In this document: positions 11,430 through 23,372 of the stretch, piece by piece
Layout: each line of letters opens with the position of its first letter
How positions within the stretch are numbered: the stretch's first letter is position 1
Source: Cranoglanis bouderius
Taxonomy: Eukaryota; Chordata; Actinopteri; Siluriformes; Cranoglanididae
Reading direction: 5' to 3'
Assembly: GCA_023630585.1 (NCBI GenBank)
Contig: CM042562.1
Coordinates: 6,468,684-6,532,683 of the forward strand
Length of the DNA: 64,000 nt
The notes under the pieces: model-generated
The model's input: the letters and a program-made list of their open reading frames with translations, nothing else
Told to the model about the DNA's origin: nothing
The model's database searches: none
Program-made: the position numbers and the translations under genes

Positions 11430-11513
11430 CACAGGCCCAAATGTCCACAGGTTTACCATAAGGGTCCTTTCTCAGGACTTCTGGAGATAAGTAGCCAGGA
11501 GTGCCTGCAAAGC
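11430..11513 (-). CDS. camk2g: camk2g exon 8, activation segment and alphaF
   Basis: An 84-bp exon encoding [20 protein letters not shown] followed by PVDIWAC. It contains the GTPGYLSPE activation and P+1 loop (the APE-equivalent SPE) and the conserved DIWACG of subdomain IX. It is phase 1 on both sides, with acceptor GTACAG and donor TGTG|GTGAGT. The intron to exon 9 is only 138 bp. Confidence 0.98.
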
Positions 11514-13362
11514 CTGTACCGAAGAAAATTAGCAAAATGACCCATAGCTCTCAGAGGCACCTTTTAATATTATTTAATATCCAAGGACAGATTAAAGGCA
11601 TTACATTTAGATAATAGTAATTAAAATAATATTTATATTAGTAAATGGGTAGTGAAAAATAATTAATCATCAAAATCTGATTTAGGATTCTTGAAACAAC
11701 CATATTGTCACATGACTTGCTGGTTAGTTGGCTATTAAATGGGCAGTAACAGAAACCATCTATTAATTGATGAAAGCGTAATAAGGCTATAAACTGTGAG
11801 AAGGTGCGCATTACAGTGATTTTATCATGGACAAGTGTGTTCTTAGGCATGACACTAAGCAATATATCAGGCAATGATTAGAATATTCTATTGATAGAAA
11901 GTTGGTTTAAGTTTAATGGTTTTAAGTTTACTGGTTGAAAACCTGGCACATAGATACAGAATTCAATGACTGTGATGCAGTCACAGGTGTCTGTATATAA
12001 AGGATTTTACAGTGGCTTTGAAAGTCAGATTTTAGACCCAAAACTATCAGTACTTTTCTATAAATTCTACTAAACACATGATGAAAAGATCAGTTACTGA
12101 GCTAGTGGGGCAGTTTAGGTATGTAGACAAATGATGTCAGTGTTTCTTTTAGATCTTGTGTATCCCACCCTTAATAAGCATCAATACACAGATATTAGTA
12201 CAGGTGATACCTTAAAGTGAACTGGTAACTGTTTGCACTGTATGTGGCACTACATGTGCTATGTATATGGGCGTGTAGTTTAAGGGTTGCATGTCCTGGG
12301 AATCAGAGCTCATCTTTAAAGTCATGACCCTAACAGCAGTTTACACACCCACATAAATATCTACCCCACAAAAAAAAACACCAGTGACCTAGCATGGCTG
12401 CTTCTCTGTGACACAACGCTGACAGAGTGCTGGGTCAATGGAGAGGACTGGGAAATTTAAGATTCTGCTAATAACAAGCTCTGGGGCCGTGTGTTTCTTT
12501 AATCTTCCATCAGCATAACGCATGATCATGTTTAATTACTACAGAAAACGAAACTGACTGTAGAAGTGTTGCATCATTTTTGACTGAGAGAACTCAAGTT
12601 CCCCAATGACACACTGAGCCAAAGAATTAGCACCAGCAAGTCTGACTGAGAATCATCTCCTGTTGCTTCAAGACTGTGTGAAAGGAAATCACGTCAGAAG
12701 TTGAAAGTAGTTTGTATTTGTAGTTTAAAAAAAAAAAAAAATCTGAAAAAAACAGTAGCATGATAAAAAGGTCTCTGTTCCAAATACATACTACTGTGCT
12801 AAAATAACACGGCTCTATACTGGTAGTATATGGTATTATTTAGTGCAAGTGCATGCGGTTTAGGATGTAACCGAACAAACTAACTTATAGAACGGTCTCA
12901 GAATTTGAACGGTCATTTCACTTTGCTTAGCCATTTCATTGGAAAAACATAGCTAGCTAGAGCAGCTGAGCTACAGCTGAGAAATGATGAACAGAAGTTA
13001 CGCTGTGTAAAATAAGATACACTGTGTATGGCCTCTTGGGGGTGTTGTATGCCAGCTTGGTTCCCTTTTATATCTACTTCTTTATTCCAATAATTTCCTA
13101 GAGTGAACAACCAGATAATCAGACAAATCTCAAACAAAAGCCACTGACATCCATTTCATATCCTCGTCATGTTCATCCGTCAAAGAGGCAGAGACAGGGT
13201 GCAGGACACGTTGCAGTAACTATTGGTGATGGTCAGCCACTGATGCTCAACAGTGTCTTAGTGTATCAGGGCCCTTACACATAGCCTGAGAGGACCTGAG
13301 CGAGGCTTTCCTCATGAGTGCATCATGAGTGAATTAAGTTTGGTGAACGAAGAGTTGTTCAT
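11514..13362. other. camk2g intron between exons 7 and 8
   Basis: No gene or bounded mobile element was recognised in this stretch. Confidence 0.5.
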
Positions 13363-13440
13363 CTTCATCTTCAGTAACCATTTTATCGAGCTGGATCCTG
13401 GGAATACTGGGTGCAGGGTGGGAATACTCCCTGGCTGAGA
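13363..13440 (-). repeat. SINE 3' fragment, same family as 39360 and 54845
   Basis: The minus strand reads a 3' end with GGATCCAGCTCGATAAAATG and GTTACTGAAGATGAAGATG. The same tail structure closes the plus-strand copy near 39590-39665. Confidence 0.5.
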
Positions 13441-13444
13441 GTAT

Positions 13445-13600
13445 AGTACCTGAGCTTACTATTAGCCAAGTGGTTAAGGATTTGGGCTATAAAGCAAAAG
13501 AATCTGTATGGGCCAGAGATCAAACTCTTGAGTGGAACTGCCCACCTCTGGCACTGTATATGCTTAGCCTGGATTATTTAACATAACTTGGCATATTTGG
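13445..13600 (+). repeat. tRNA-derived SINE fragment
   Basis: AGCCAAGTGGTTAAGGATTT resembles a tRNA box A and GAGATCAAACTCTTG resembles a box B. The layout matches the better-preserved SINE at 23195-23372. Confidence 0.45.
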
Positions 13601-13771
13601 AGCACAGTCACCAGTCCCAGATCCCTGCCAGTGTGAAACAGGCTCAGTCTAGGATAAGCCACGGTAAGTGTAACAACTTCAGTTTTTCCTTTTACATCTA
13701 CATACATTTCAATTTTCCATAAAAAAGAAGGGGAGCTTTATAGTAAAAGGAAGATATGTCTCAAAGCATCA

Positions 13772-13897
<126 letters not shown>

Positions 13898-13898
13898 T

Positions 13899-14061
<163 letters not shown>

Positions 14062-14471
14062 CTCATTTAGCAGTTTACAATTACAGGATTCACAGATCAT
14101 CACATTTACAATCTTAAATACATTCGAATTGAATGGCTGTACACTGCTCATTAGGTTAAGGAGCTCCAGATGTTGCTCCTTCTTTATTAATGCTGAAAGA
14201 CAGATACCAAAGTTGAGCTCTTTAGAGTTCAGACCCTTCATGATATGTGGGTGTGGCAAAGCAAGAGCCTGGTGTGTAGGAGTGACCATATGACCAGGTA
14301 AATGCTGTCAGGTGAAAATATTAGAATGGTCTAAATGTGTGTTTTAATTAGTCAGAGTGATGTGGAAATCCTTCATATCCCTGCATTCCAACCCAAGGCC
14401 AGAATCCCGCTGTCCTAAAAGAGCTACATGTCTTATGCTACCACAAATACAAGATGGGTAGATGTGTACAA

Positions 14472-14995
14472 GATGGCAGCGCGCATGGACACAGCGACTC
14501 GGTACTCCCGTAAAAGTTCTTTGTTACTCTTTGCGTTGCTTTTGCTGTTGTTTATTTTGGACTGTAATGTTGAGGCATACTTAGCGTATAGCTGTCTTGA
14601 TACTACATGCAATCACCTCGAGTTTGCCGTAAACAAACACCAGCGGAGATCACTACACCACCGGGATCAGTTTGGGTTACTTACCTTTGCACGTCCTGTC
14701 TATTGTCTGTCCTACTGTCTTACTTTACCACATTGTTTAATTTACGATCGTTTACATACATGCAATTGCACCTTTGCACATCCTGTCTTATTGTTTGTCT
14801 TTCTTATTACTACTGTTTGTCTTTCTTATTACTACTTTCTTATTGTCTACTGTACCACTTTGTTTAATTTACAGTTGTTTCATTTACTATTTTATATTCA
14901 GGTGTCTTTTTTTATACTGTTGTCTGAAGAACTCCGGTAATAACATTATAATCTTGTTGTTTCGCAGCATTACAATGACAATACAGTCTTCTTAT
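14472..14995 (+). mobile_element. Non-autonomous retroposon with LINE-like 5' end
   Basis: The start AAGATGGCAGCGCGCATGGA encodes MAARMDTATRYSRKSSLLLF, like the beginning of a fish LINE ORF. The frame is then followed by low-complexity T-rich sequence and a tail ACAATGACAATACAGTCTTC that resembles LINE or SINE 3' ends (TGACAATAAAG). This suggests a 5'-plus-3' composite lacking reverse transcriptase. The family assignment is from recognition only. Confidence 0.45.
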
Positions 14996-15770
14996 TCTTA
15001 TACAACTGCACTGAGCCAAAATGTACCAAAGTTGAGTAGTATAAATTAAGGAGAACACAGGGGGAACATGTCTCTATAGTGTGGTCTATAAAGTGGTGCC
15101 AGCAACTGTCCTTCTTTCAGCAGTGAAACACAGACTGGTTTAAGCCTGGGCAGCCTACAGGCTTAGCAATCTTAAAAACATGCTGTAAATATGTATGAGA
15201 ATTCACTCTGCCACCCCTAGTCCTCAGAGACCCTTAGCCATTCCGCATATTAGGACAACACATCTCCTAACCCACCTTAGCCAGCTAATCTAAAGCCCTA
15301 AATAAATAAAATTTTAAAAAATATATTACTGTAAACAATAATAGTGTTGGGTGTCCATTCCAACTGCCATTAAGCATAAACCTTTATCTTTACTTTATAT
15401 GGCAGCATTTTCCAGAGTTTATTCAAATTCACATGCTAATTGAATTTCACTTATGGACGTGCATAAACTGAGCCATAATTCAAATTCAGCGGCAAACCAT
15501 GTATTTGCATACATTTTTTGTGCACAGAGATATCCAATGGCTTCCAAAAGTAAAATGAAAAGTCCATTTGACATTTCACACTGAAAAAGTAATAGCATCC
15601 TTCAATTTGTGATTCTCGTGTCTTGGAAAATGCTGCCACAAGGACTGGATTCCAAACCTCCAGCTTAAAAGAACACCGTACTAAATCAAATATTTAAGCA
15701 TGAAACACCGTATCGATTTATAAACGTTACCAAATTACATACCTATCCCCCCACACACACACATCTATCT

Positions 15771-16104
15771 TTTAGGCACCCTATTTTTTTTTTAATACAA
15801 ACTTTGTTATAGATTTTTTTTTTAATTTTATGATTTCTACATAATCAAGTCAGTACAAAAAACATTTTAGATTCCCAAACAACAGTTTTCTAGCACAAAA
15901 TTAAATGTTGCAGAAAAATGTTTGTATGTCGTTAAAGAAAGCAGCATATTACGTAAGAGACACTTTTCAGACAAAAAAACACAATGAAGGCTGCTGGGCT
16001 TTGCTATTTTGTTTTAATGTAGAAACATTTAATTTCACTATTCTGAAGGCATCTTTGCTCTACAGCATTTCTTTGCATGTGCCTAAAACGTTTGCACAGT
16101 ACTG
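15771..16104. mobile_element. Tc1-derived MITE, copy 2
   Basis: Aligns collinearly with 10573-11115 (shared GATTCCCAAAC, TTTCTAGCACAAAATTAAAT and CTTTGCATGTGCCTAAAAC) but lacks about 200 internal bases and the outer left end. The right end GCACAGTACTG is followed by TA. Confidence 0.72.
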
Positions 16105-16803
16105 TATATATAGTAATCTTTCACTAGAAGCTAGGTTTTTGAAAAAGTAAGTAGCTAAGAAGCACTGAAATGGCTGAAATGGGAAGGCTTATAAGTGAAT
16201 TTCTTTTAGTCTGGGAGAATATGAAAACGGTCATATCATGTCTGTCACCATGGCAACCAGAAGCATGCCAAACATCTCTTCTACTCAATATTTGACTCGC
16301 ATACAATGAGGATGAGCAGTGAGTGTATGCATGTGTGTTTGTGTGTGAGACGCAAGCATCATGTTAATAACAGTTCTTTTTGTGTGCAAGTAGGATCACA
16401 GGGTTTCGATGTCTTTGTGAATCGGCATTCTTCTCTGCACTAGCAGCACCACAAATATAAAATGCAGAGCTCAATCGGACCGTTCCACTGCTACAGAGGG
16501 CTGAACCTTAGCACCACTGAAAAGCCTGTGGGCACGACTAGCCTACAAGAGGTGCCACATTTCAGTTAACATTTCCATCACCTTTCTCACAAAGGCCTTC
16601 TGAGGGTTGCAACCACAGATTTTCTCTCAAAATGAAAATATTCTTATTATGCCAACACTTAGCAGGTCTGTGCCCTAGGGTTCAAAGTAAAGCGGTCTAA
16701 AAAAAATTACACACAGACTGAACAAATGTAGTATGTGTTTTTGCAAGTGAACTTATACACATAGTATTGTATGTCTTCCCAGTATTTGTTAAGAGTGTGT
16801 ATA

Positions 16804-16837
<34 letters not shown>

Positions 16838-16927
16838 AATGAAAGCGACGCAGGTCATCACCATGGACACACACTGAAAGCAGGTGAAAGCTGAGGGTGG
16901 TTGTCGTGGCGATAGGCACTAACTCAC

Positions 16928-17000
16928 CTTGAGGTCTCTGTGCACGATGTCATGCTGGTGAATATGATTGACGCTCTCGAGGATCTGATTGATGCACTGG
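16928..17000 (-). CDS. camk2g: camk2g exon 6, catalytic loop exon
   Basis: A 73-bp exon encoding [20 protein letters not shown] followed by RDLK. HRD carries the catalytic aspartate (Asp136 in gamma). It enters in phase 2, completing a Ser codon from exon 5 (ADA-S-QCI), and exits in phase 0. The acceptor is TCTCACAG and the donor is AAG|GTGAGT. A (CA)-type repeat in sense (GT on plus, 16808-16834) lies about 90 nt after the donor. Confidence 0.98.
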
Positions 17001-17789
17001 CTGTGAGAGCGAGAGACAGAGGGAGAAAAGGAGAGAATATGAGTGGGAGCTAAGGCACAGTGAACATTTGCATCATTTCAACACATTAAAATAACGTAGT
17101 TTGTTTTTCCTCACTCTGATGAACTGTTAGTGACCCCAAATGTGAATGCCTTAAAAATGCAGGCCAGTACATTCTGAGGTAAACTTTTGTTCCTCATTAC
17201 CTCAATACTCTTACTAGTGTGAGGCTGTTGTTACACAACAAGATTCACAGTTCCTCGTTAAGAGTGTTACTGCTTTCCTCTTAGTCATGTGTATTAACAT
17301 TACTGTTTCAAGCTTGAGTGATTTGTACTATCCGTTTGACCCGGGTTTGGAGTACTCTTTAGCACTTACACTCACGTCAGCTCTTAAATACTAAACTACA
17401 ACGAATGCGGCTCTCTCAGTCATTTTTGCACCTGTTTTTGGTTATTTAGCTAAACACTCGGTTCTACAGTAATATGCTGTAATCTGTTGGACGGAAAAGC
17501 ATCTGGCACATGAATAAATGTAGAAGATGTACATGTATTTACTGACTACAAAGCTCAGCCTGACTTCTCCCCCTATTGAAAAGAGCTAAAGGATCACCAT
17601 TGATCATTGGAGGTAAAATATATTGTAGAGCAGATGTTCATCTGTCTACTGTTTGGCCAAGCTTTGGCCAAACAGATGGATAAATTTGTTACAGCAATAA
17701 AGTAAATTGAATTGAAGTGAAATTTGAGAAGAGTCAAAGGAGAGAAAGAATGAGCGAGGGAGAGAAGCAACAGATAGAGAGAGACAGAT

Positions 17790-17843
<54 letters not shown>

Positions 17844-18580
17844 TTGATGAGCCGGGCAGATGACTATACTAAAGACGTAAGACTGTGAATGTCTATTCAT
17901 GATCGAAAAGGGCAGCAATTTTCTTTGCCCAAATTTGGTTGAACTTCGAGCCCAACATTCCATTCCCAGGACAGCAAGCATCCTAGTGTTCAGAAAAAAA
18001 GAGAGGCTGTTTTCCTCTCAGTCCTGCACCCACACACACTGAATTCAAATCCCCTCCACTGAGCAGAAAAGTTCAATATTGTAAACGAGTGCTTTATCTA
18101 CTGGAGAATAAAAGCGTGCATTTAAGGCTGAGTTGCTTTAACGGACCATTTTCACTTCGAATGTCAGAACACTAGCTCAGCGATGCAGACATGAAATCAC
18201 AGCCATACAGCACATAATCTATTATAGAGGAACAGGACCACCTTGAGGCACAATGCAGATAAAGTATGTATCACTGAGGATTCAGTGTCATGCATGTAAA
18301 CAAAACCATTCAAGGCATGTTTCGTTTGTGTCTGAGATGAAATTCATGACAAAATTCCAGAGAAACCTATATTTAGTGAAAAACATGGCTCCACTATATG
18401 GGCAATAATTTTTTTTTTTTTTATTTTATGCTATGCTACTTACACATTTTATGTTATACTACTCAGCAAAATCATAATGCATGTTTCATATTGTAACATG
18501 ACATATTTCTGGGTAAAAAGGATATTTAGGTGGAAAATAATGCATGGCTGGACTTCCAGAGAGTTAATCTACAGTCAGCT
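17001..18580. other. camk2g intron between exons 5 and 6, first half
   Basis: No gene. A (GAAA)n tract at about 17790-17842 is the only structured repeat. The rest is unremarkable. Confidence 0.5.
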
Positions 18581-18584
18581 TGAT

Positions 18585-18870
18585 ATCCAGGCCCGTGAAG
18601 CCAACCGACCTCGTCTTTTCAAACTGCTGCTCATGCAATGACCGGGGGCAGCGTAACGCACTCGGAGGAAAGGGCTATACGCTCACTTCCGCGTGCATTA
18701 GGTCACAGACGCCCATGATTTGCTAGTGTCACTGTGATTGATAGGGGAGAGAGAGTATGCTGCCTCTCCCTCCCTCTTGGCTTGTGGCTATGGATCGCTG
18801 TGGCATCATCAAGATTCAAACTTGCGATCTCCGGAGGGCAAACGTTTTTCTGTTGTGCCACTCGGGTATG
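18585..18870 (-). repeat. tRNA-derived SINE
   Basis: On the minus strand it opens CCGAGTGGCACAACAG (box A-like), then GGAGATCGCAAGTTTGAATC (box B GTTTGAATC). An unrelated body with GCCACAGCGATCCATAGCCA follows. This is the architecture of a fish tRNA-derived SINE. It lies in the intron between exons 5 and 6, in the same orientation as camk2g. Confidence 0.6.
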
Positions 18871-19668
18871 TCAGAACAAAATCAGAACATTTTTAAACAT
18901 GGGTAACAATCATTGCAGTTGAATAGATGGAAAAATATATGAAAAAAATTGATTGATAGAGATAATTCATACACAACGTGATGAGGGACATGAATTAATG
19001 GTTAAATGGTCAGTTAAAAACCGGCCTTTATTAATTTGAACAGACATTATGAACAGACTCATCTGGAATCTCACAGATGGTCAGCATGCTCTCACAATAC
19101 TAAAGAAATTGCAGTTTTGTAGTATAATGCAAAACTTGCAGTACAGGCAAAAGCCTGCTATTGTATACTGCAGGCTTCTGTGATATCTATATTGAAAAGG
19201 CTAATATTGTGATAACGGTTAACAAATGGTATACTGCACAGCCCTATTATTGAGAAAAAAAGTGGCTTCCTGTTAAGCTCTGAGAGAAGTACTGGAGGAA
19301 CAGCACAGAAAGACCTGCCGCCTAAACAAAATCAGTCAGTAGAACTCTTATTAAGGTGCTTATTAGCTGCTCGGGTTAGTAAACACATCAACCTAATGCA
19401 AGTGAAGGAGGAAAACGAGAGAGAGAACAATGAGGAGTGGTGTGGGCAGTGAGTAAGGAAAGAGGGGTATGAGAAAAAAGCAGATGTGAGGATGGGAAGG
19501 AGAGGGGTGGGGGTGGGGAGGTTCTACCTGTTGACAAGTTATAACTCAGCTAATAACTCTTCCATAATGGCATCATTAAAGAGCACTCCAGTTTTACTGC
19601 ACTTAAGAGAGCCTCCACTTCCTCACTCACTAACTGTGTGCTTTTAAAACACAACACCATGGTCATGC

Positions 19669-19672
<4 letters not shown>

Positions 19673-19707
<35 letters not shown>
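19673..19707 (+). repeat. (GT)n microsatellite
   Basis: About 17 GT units, 68 nt downstream of the exon 5 donor in gene sense, where it reads as a CA repeat. Confidence 0.95.
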
Positions 19708-19708
<1 letters not shown>

Positions 19709-19774
19709 CCCGCTTGCTGCAGGCCGCAGAGCAGTAACCACGGCAACAGTAAATTGGAGAACTGGAGTGCCCAC

Positions 19775-19840
19775 CTCGCATCAGCTTCACTGTAATACTC
19801 TCTGGCAACGATGTCTTCAAACAGCTCCCCTCCAGTCACT
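19775..19840 (-). CDS. camk2g: camk2g exon 5, [11 protein letters not shown]
   Basis: A 66-bp exon encoding [20 protein letters not shown] plus A and part of Ser. It is the hinge and alphaD region that contacts the adenine ring. It enters in phase 2 and exits in phase 2. The acceptor CTCTCTGCAG is made entirely of a CT microsatellite plus CAG. The donor is GAG|GTGGGC. Confidence 0.97.
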
Positions 19841-19844
19841 CTGC

Positions 19845-19897
19845 AGAGAGAGAGAAAGAGAGAGACAAAAAGAGAGAGAGTCAGACAGAGACACAGA

Positions 19898-19942
<45 letters not shown>
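19845..19942 (+). repeat. (GA)n compound repeat abutting exon 5
   Basis: An imperfect GA-rich tract of about 98 bp. In gene sense it is a CT tract running directly into the exon 5 acceptor and doubling as its polypyrimidine tract. Confidence 0.92.
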
Positions 19943-20242
19943 CACACATGAACGCATACATACACACGCATGCACATACGCACACGCATAAGCACACAAA
20001 CACACAATGATGCAGTAATCACTTCTGGTTTGCAATAGCATGGTTTTGTAATTCTCAACACTACCTACAGCTGAATAAAATGCAAATCCTCTTAGCATGA
20101 AGGAGTCCAGTGCTTGTAACAAAACAGTGCTACAAACTACACAACATAAGCTGCTACACTAAATACAGTAGCATCCACACTCATGGAAGAACAGCGTATT
20201 GAGCTGTGTGCTAATGTTCTTTATCACATATTGTCTTGATAT

Positions 20243-20245
<3 letters not shown>

Positions 20246-20306
<61 letters not shown>
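20246..20306 (+). repeat. (GT)30 microsatellite next to exon 4 donor
   Basis: About 30 GT units. In the transcript this is a CA repeat starting about 25-30 nt after the exon 4 donor, a position where hnRNP L-type factors are known to act on splicing. Confidence 0.95.
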
Positions 20307-20310
<4 letters not shown>

Positions 20311-20336
20311 TGCGTGTGTTCTCCAGTCATACTTAC

Positions 20337-20391
20337 AGGTCAAAGACCAGGTAATGAAATCCTTCTTCTGCAATACTGTCATGTAGTCGAA
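20337..20391 (-). CDS. camk2g: camk2g exon 4, beta4-beta5 region
   Basis: A 55-bp exon encoding RLHDSIAEEGFHYLVFDL with the preceding Val split. It reads IAEEG where the mammalian gamma has ISEEG. The acceptor is TCCTCAG and the donor is GACCT|GTAAGT. Its short intron to exon 5 is 496 bp and is mostly microsatellite at both ends. Confidence 0.97.
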
Positions 20392-20564
20392 CTGAGGAGA
20401 TAAAAAAGAAGGGCACATCACTTCATGTTTAGTGATGAAATTAAGCAAACACAATATTAGACACGGCCAATAACAACCTGCCCTCATAACACACCAATTA
20501 AAACACCTTATTCTGACATCACAGTATTATGCAAGAGGCTGTCCATAGAGGCTGGAAGGTAGGG

Positions 20565-20566
<2 letters not shown>

Positions 20567-20630
<64 letters not shown>
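20567..20630 (+). repeat. (GT)n microsatellite
   Basis: About 32 GT units in the intron between exons 3 and 4. An A-run at 20710-20729 and GA-rich sequence follow. Confidence 0.95.
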
Positions 20631-20632
<2 letters not shown>

Positions 20633-20987
20633 AATCATTATGTCACAGAGTCACACAATGAGTGTGAGAGAGGCAGAACAAGAAGGGAGGATGAGTGAAA
20701 AACCTAAATAAAAAAAAAAAAAAAAAAACAGAGGGCCTAGAGAAATAGAGAGAGAGAATGAGAGACAGAAAGAGGTGAACATCGAAAAGGAGAGAAATGT
20801 GAAAAGAGTGATAAATGGAGGGAGAAAGAAAAAGAGTATGTAAACACTGCCCAGAATAGCAGAAGCCTTCAGGGAGTCCTGAGAGAAAGAGCAACTTAGC
20901 AACTGGGTGAAGAGCTAAACAAGGAAGAAGGGAGAGAGAAATATAAAGGGAAAAAATGAAACCTTCCAAATGGTATATTAAAAAGTA

Positions 20988-21075
20988 GGGCTGCAACTAA
21001 CGACTGTTTTCATAATCAAATAATCGGGCGATTATTTTTTTCAGTTCATCGGAATAAAGAAACCCAAACTTTCAA
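20988..21075 (+). mobile_element. hAT-type element, left-end fragment
   Basis: TAGGGCTGCAACTAACGACT and the following CATAATCAAATAATCGGGCG match the left end of the full element at 41200-42865. The fragment is cut off where a Tc1-like element begins (21106), suggesting nested insertion. Confidence 0.6.
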
Positions 21076-21105
21076 TACGATTTTTTCGTTCAGACTAAAA
21101 CTTTA

Positions 21106-22131
21106 CAGTTGCAATCAAAATTATTCAAGCCCCATTGCAAATAAGGTTTACTGTCAAAATTTACAGACTTTCAGCTGTTTGCAATGAATAAATCAAACAA
21201 AAGCCGTTGAAATAGTTCAACACAACGAATGATTCAAGTGGTTTCCCCAAATTCAACTGAAAATGCAACTTATAATGACTTCTCCAGTTTCAAAATTATT
21301 CAACCCCTTCATGGCAAACACCTTAAGTACTTAGTAGAGCACCCTTTTGCTGATGCATAGCCAGACACCAGCTTCTGGCCGCGTTCCTGAGGAATCTTAG
21401 TCCATTCCTCATGAGCAATGGCCTCCAGTTCAGTAATATTCTTGGGTTTGCGTGCTGCAACCGCCTGCTTCAAATCCTACCAGAAATTCAAGTGATGGCC
21501 CTGTAGAACTTCCAGGACTTCTTCTGCAACCAAGCCTGGGTGGAATCTGAGCTATGCTTGGGATCATTGTCCTGTTGGAAGGTCCAATGACGCCCAAGCT
21601 TCAGCTTCCTCACAGACGGCATGACGTTTTCTCCTAGGATTTCCTGATACTTCAAAGAATCCATCTTGCCTTCCACACGCTGCAGGTTTCCAGTGCCAGA
21701 GGATGCAAAAGCAGCCCCAGAGCATCACTGAGCCACCACCATGCTTGACTGTGGACAGAGTGTTCTTTCTTCATTCTTCTTTCTCCAGACATACCGCTGA
21801 TCCATCGTGCCGAAAAGTTCCAGTTTTGTTTTATCGCTCCACAGAACAGAATCCCAAAACTTAATAACTTAATAACTGTGGCTTATTTATATGATTTTGA
21901 GCCGAATTTCTTGTGCTTTTGGGTCAGTAGTGGCGCACGTCTTGGAGTTCTGGCATGGAAACCTTCTGCGTTTAGTACATGCCATACTGTGCTCACTGAA
22001 ACCTCAGTGCCTGTTGCCACCAAGTCTTGCTGAAGGTCTTTTGCAGTCACTCGAGGGTTTTTCACAACCCATAATAATATTATAGTATTAATATTTTGAG
22101 CTGAAACTTCACAGACACATTCTGGGGACAC
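21106..22131 (-). pseudogene. Tc1/mariner transposase relic
   Basis: A TA-flanked left end CAGTTGCAATCAAAATTATT precedes minus-strand fragments of a Tc1 transposase. A helix-turn-helix part lies at 21883-22131 (VKNPRVTAKDLQQDL ... ARTPRRAPLL). A DDE part lies at 21488-21676 ([19 protein letters not shown]). The two are in different frames with stops and a deletion between them. The right terminal repeat was not found. The element is inactive. Confidence 0.8.
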
Positions 22132-22187
22132 CTGAGACTTATATTACATCTTGTAAAAAGGGTCAAAATAGGTCCCCTTTAAAGGCT

Positions 22188-22470
22188 CTAGGGATGCACC
22201 AATGACACTTTTTCATTTTCAATACCAACATCAGAGCTCTGAGTATCAGCTGATGTCTGATCGTGCTCTGAGACCGACTTCCTCACAGGCGTGTTAGATT
22301 GGCCATGAAACTGAACTATGCAGAGCGGTAGATCTGTTAAAGCACATTAATTGCCTCTGGCTTATTGTACTTCTTACTGAAAATGAGAAGGGATCCACCG
22401 AATCCACTGCTTTAATCAGACCCAAAACCAAACTGATTCTCAAATACTCTTAGGTCACATGTTTGTGAAA
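22188..22470. repeat. hAT-type MITE remnant
   Basis: Begins CTAGGGATGCACCAATGACA and shares the CATCAGAGCTCTGAG core with the remnant at 7932. The right end is not defined. Confidence 0.5.
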
Positions 22471-23090
22471 ACATAGTTTTTATTCCTGCATTCCTGTCCA
22501 CAAAAACAACATTTTCAAAAATATCACCATACACAAAAATACATAAACTATTTGAAAACGCTCACATTAGCACACCGGTTCAGTATGTCATTAACTGTTA
22601 TGTAAGACACCTCAAGAATCCTATTAAGAGCATGCCTATTGAGCTTTAGAAAAGATGAAACACGGAAAACCACAAACATGGCCCAAAAAAACTGACAAGG
22701 AGGTAGAACTACTGCTTAAGGTTACATCTGAATACTAAGCGTTCGTCTTGGTCTTATCTAAAATCTCTGTTCGCAGTGTGGTTTATACAGTCAGAGTGGT
22801 GTATTCAGGAGCAGTACAGTGTGTATCATATTCTGTTGTCTCCAGGTCAGTAGCCATAATAAACAGAGCCCTAACACATTCATAACACATCAGAAAAAGG
22901 CAGTGGGCACGAGCAGGTTAATGCTGTGATGTCAGCGGTTTTAGCAACATGTTCTTTTCACACTGAAAAACAGTGAAGATGGAGTTTACTGCAAAGTATG
23001 ATATCCTAGCAAGTGAAAATATCTTGAATATAATCAAATTTCATAAACATATTCATGGACATTTTTTTAACGTTAAACAAATTTTTACTA
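22471..23090. other. camk2g intron between exons 3 and 4, plain stretch
   Basis: Nothing recognised. Confidence 0.5.
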
Positions 23091-23094
23091 GTTT

Positions 23095-23132
23095 CAAGTT
23101 TGCCCTTGGGGATAAATAAAGTCCATCCATGC

Positions 23133-23168
<36 letters not shown>
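23095..23168 (+). repeat. Retroposon 3' tail with (CTAT)n
   Basis: TTGCCCTTGGGGATAAATAA followed by about eight CTAT units resembles the 3' tail of fish non-LTR retrotransposons that end in GGGATTAATAAAG plus a tetranucleotide array. Confidence 0.55.
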
Positions 23169-23194
23169 CATTTCAAAGCTTTACATTTTCTTTA

Positions 23195-23372
23195 GGTAAC
23201 TCAGTGGTTAAGACGTTGGACTACTGATCGGAAGGTTGTACATTCAAATCCCTGCCAAGCGCCAGCACTGCCAAGCTGTCACTGCCTTAACCCTCAACTG
23301 CTCAGATGTATAAATGAGATGAATGTAAGACTCTCTGGATAAGGGCGTGTGCCAAAATGCCATAAATGTAAA
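23195..23372 (+). repeat. tRNA-derived SINE with HpaI-like tail
   Basis: AACTCAGTGGTTAAGACGTT (box A-like) and GGTTGTACATTCAAATCCC (box B) form the tRNA-like head. The tail CTCTGGATAAGGGCGTGTGC ... AAATGTAAAT is the shared 3' sequence of HpaI-type fish SINEs. It is nearly full length. Confidence 0.75.

Noticed and set aside
14428..14940. A 170-codon ORF with hydrophobic stretches, which might look like a membrane protein.
   Set aside because: Its start matches a LINE-like 5' end and the remainder is T-rich low-complexity sequence, so a retroposon fragment is the better explanation.
23105..23168. Regular CTAT units considered as a CRISPR-like or regulatory array.
   Set aside because: A simple tetranucleotide microsatellite at a retroposon tail in a eukaryotic genome; no spacers.
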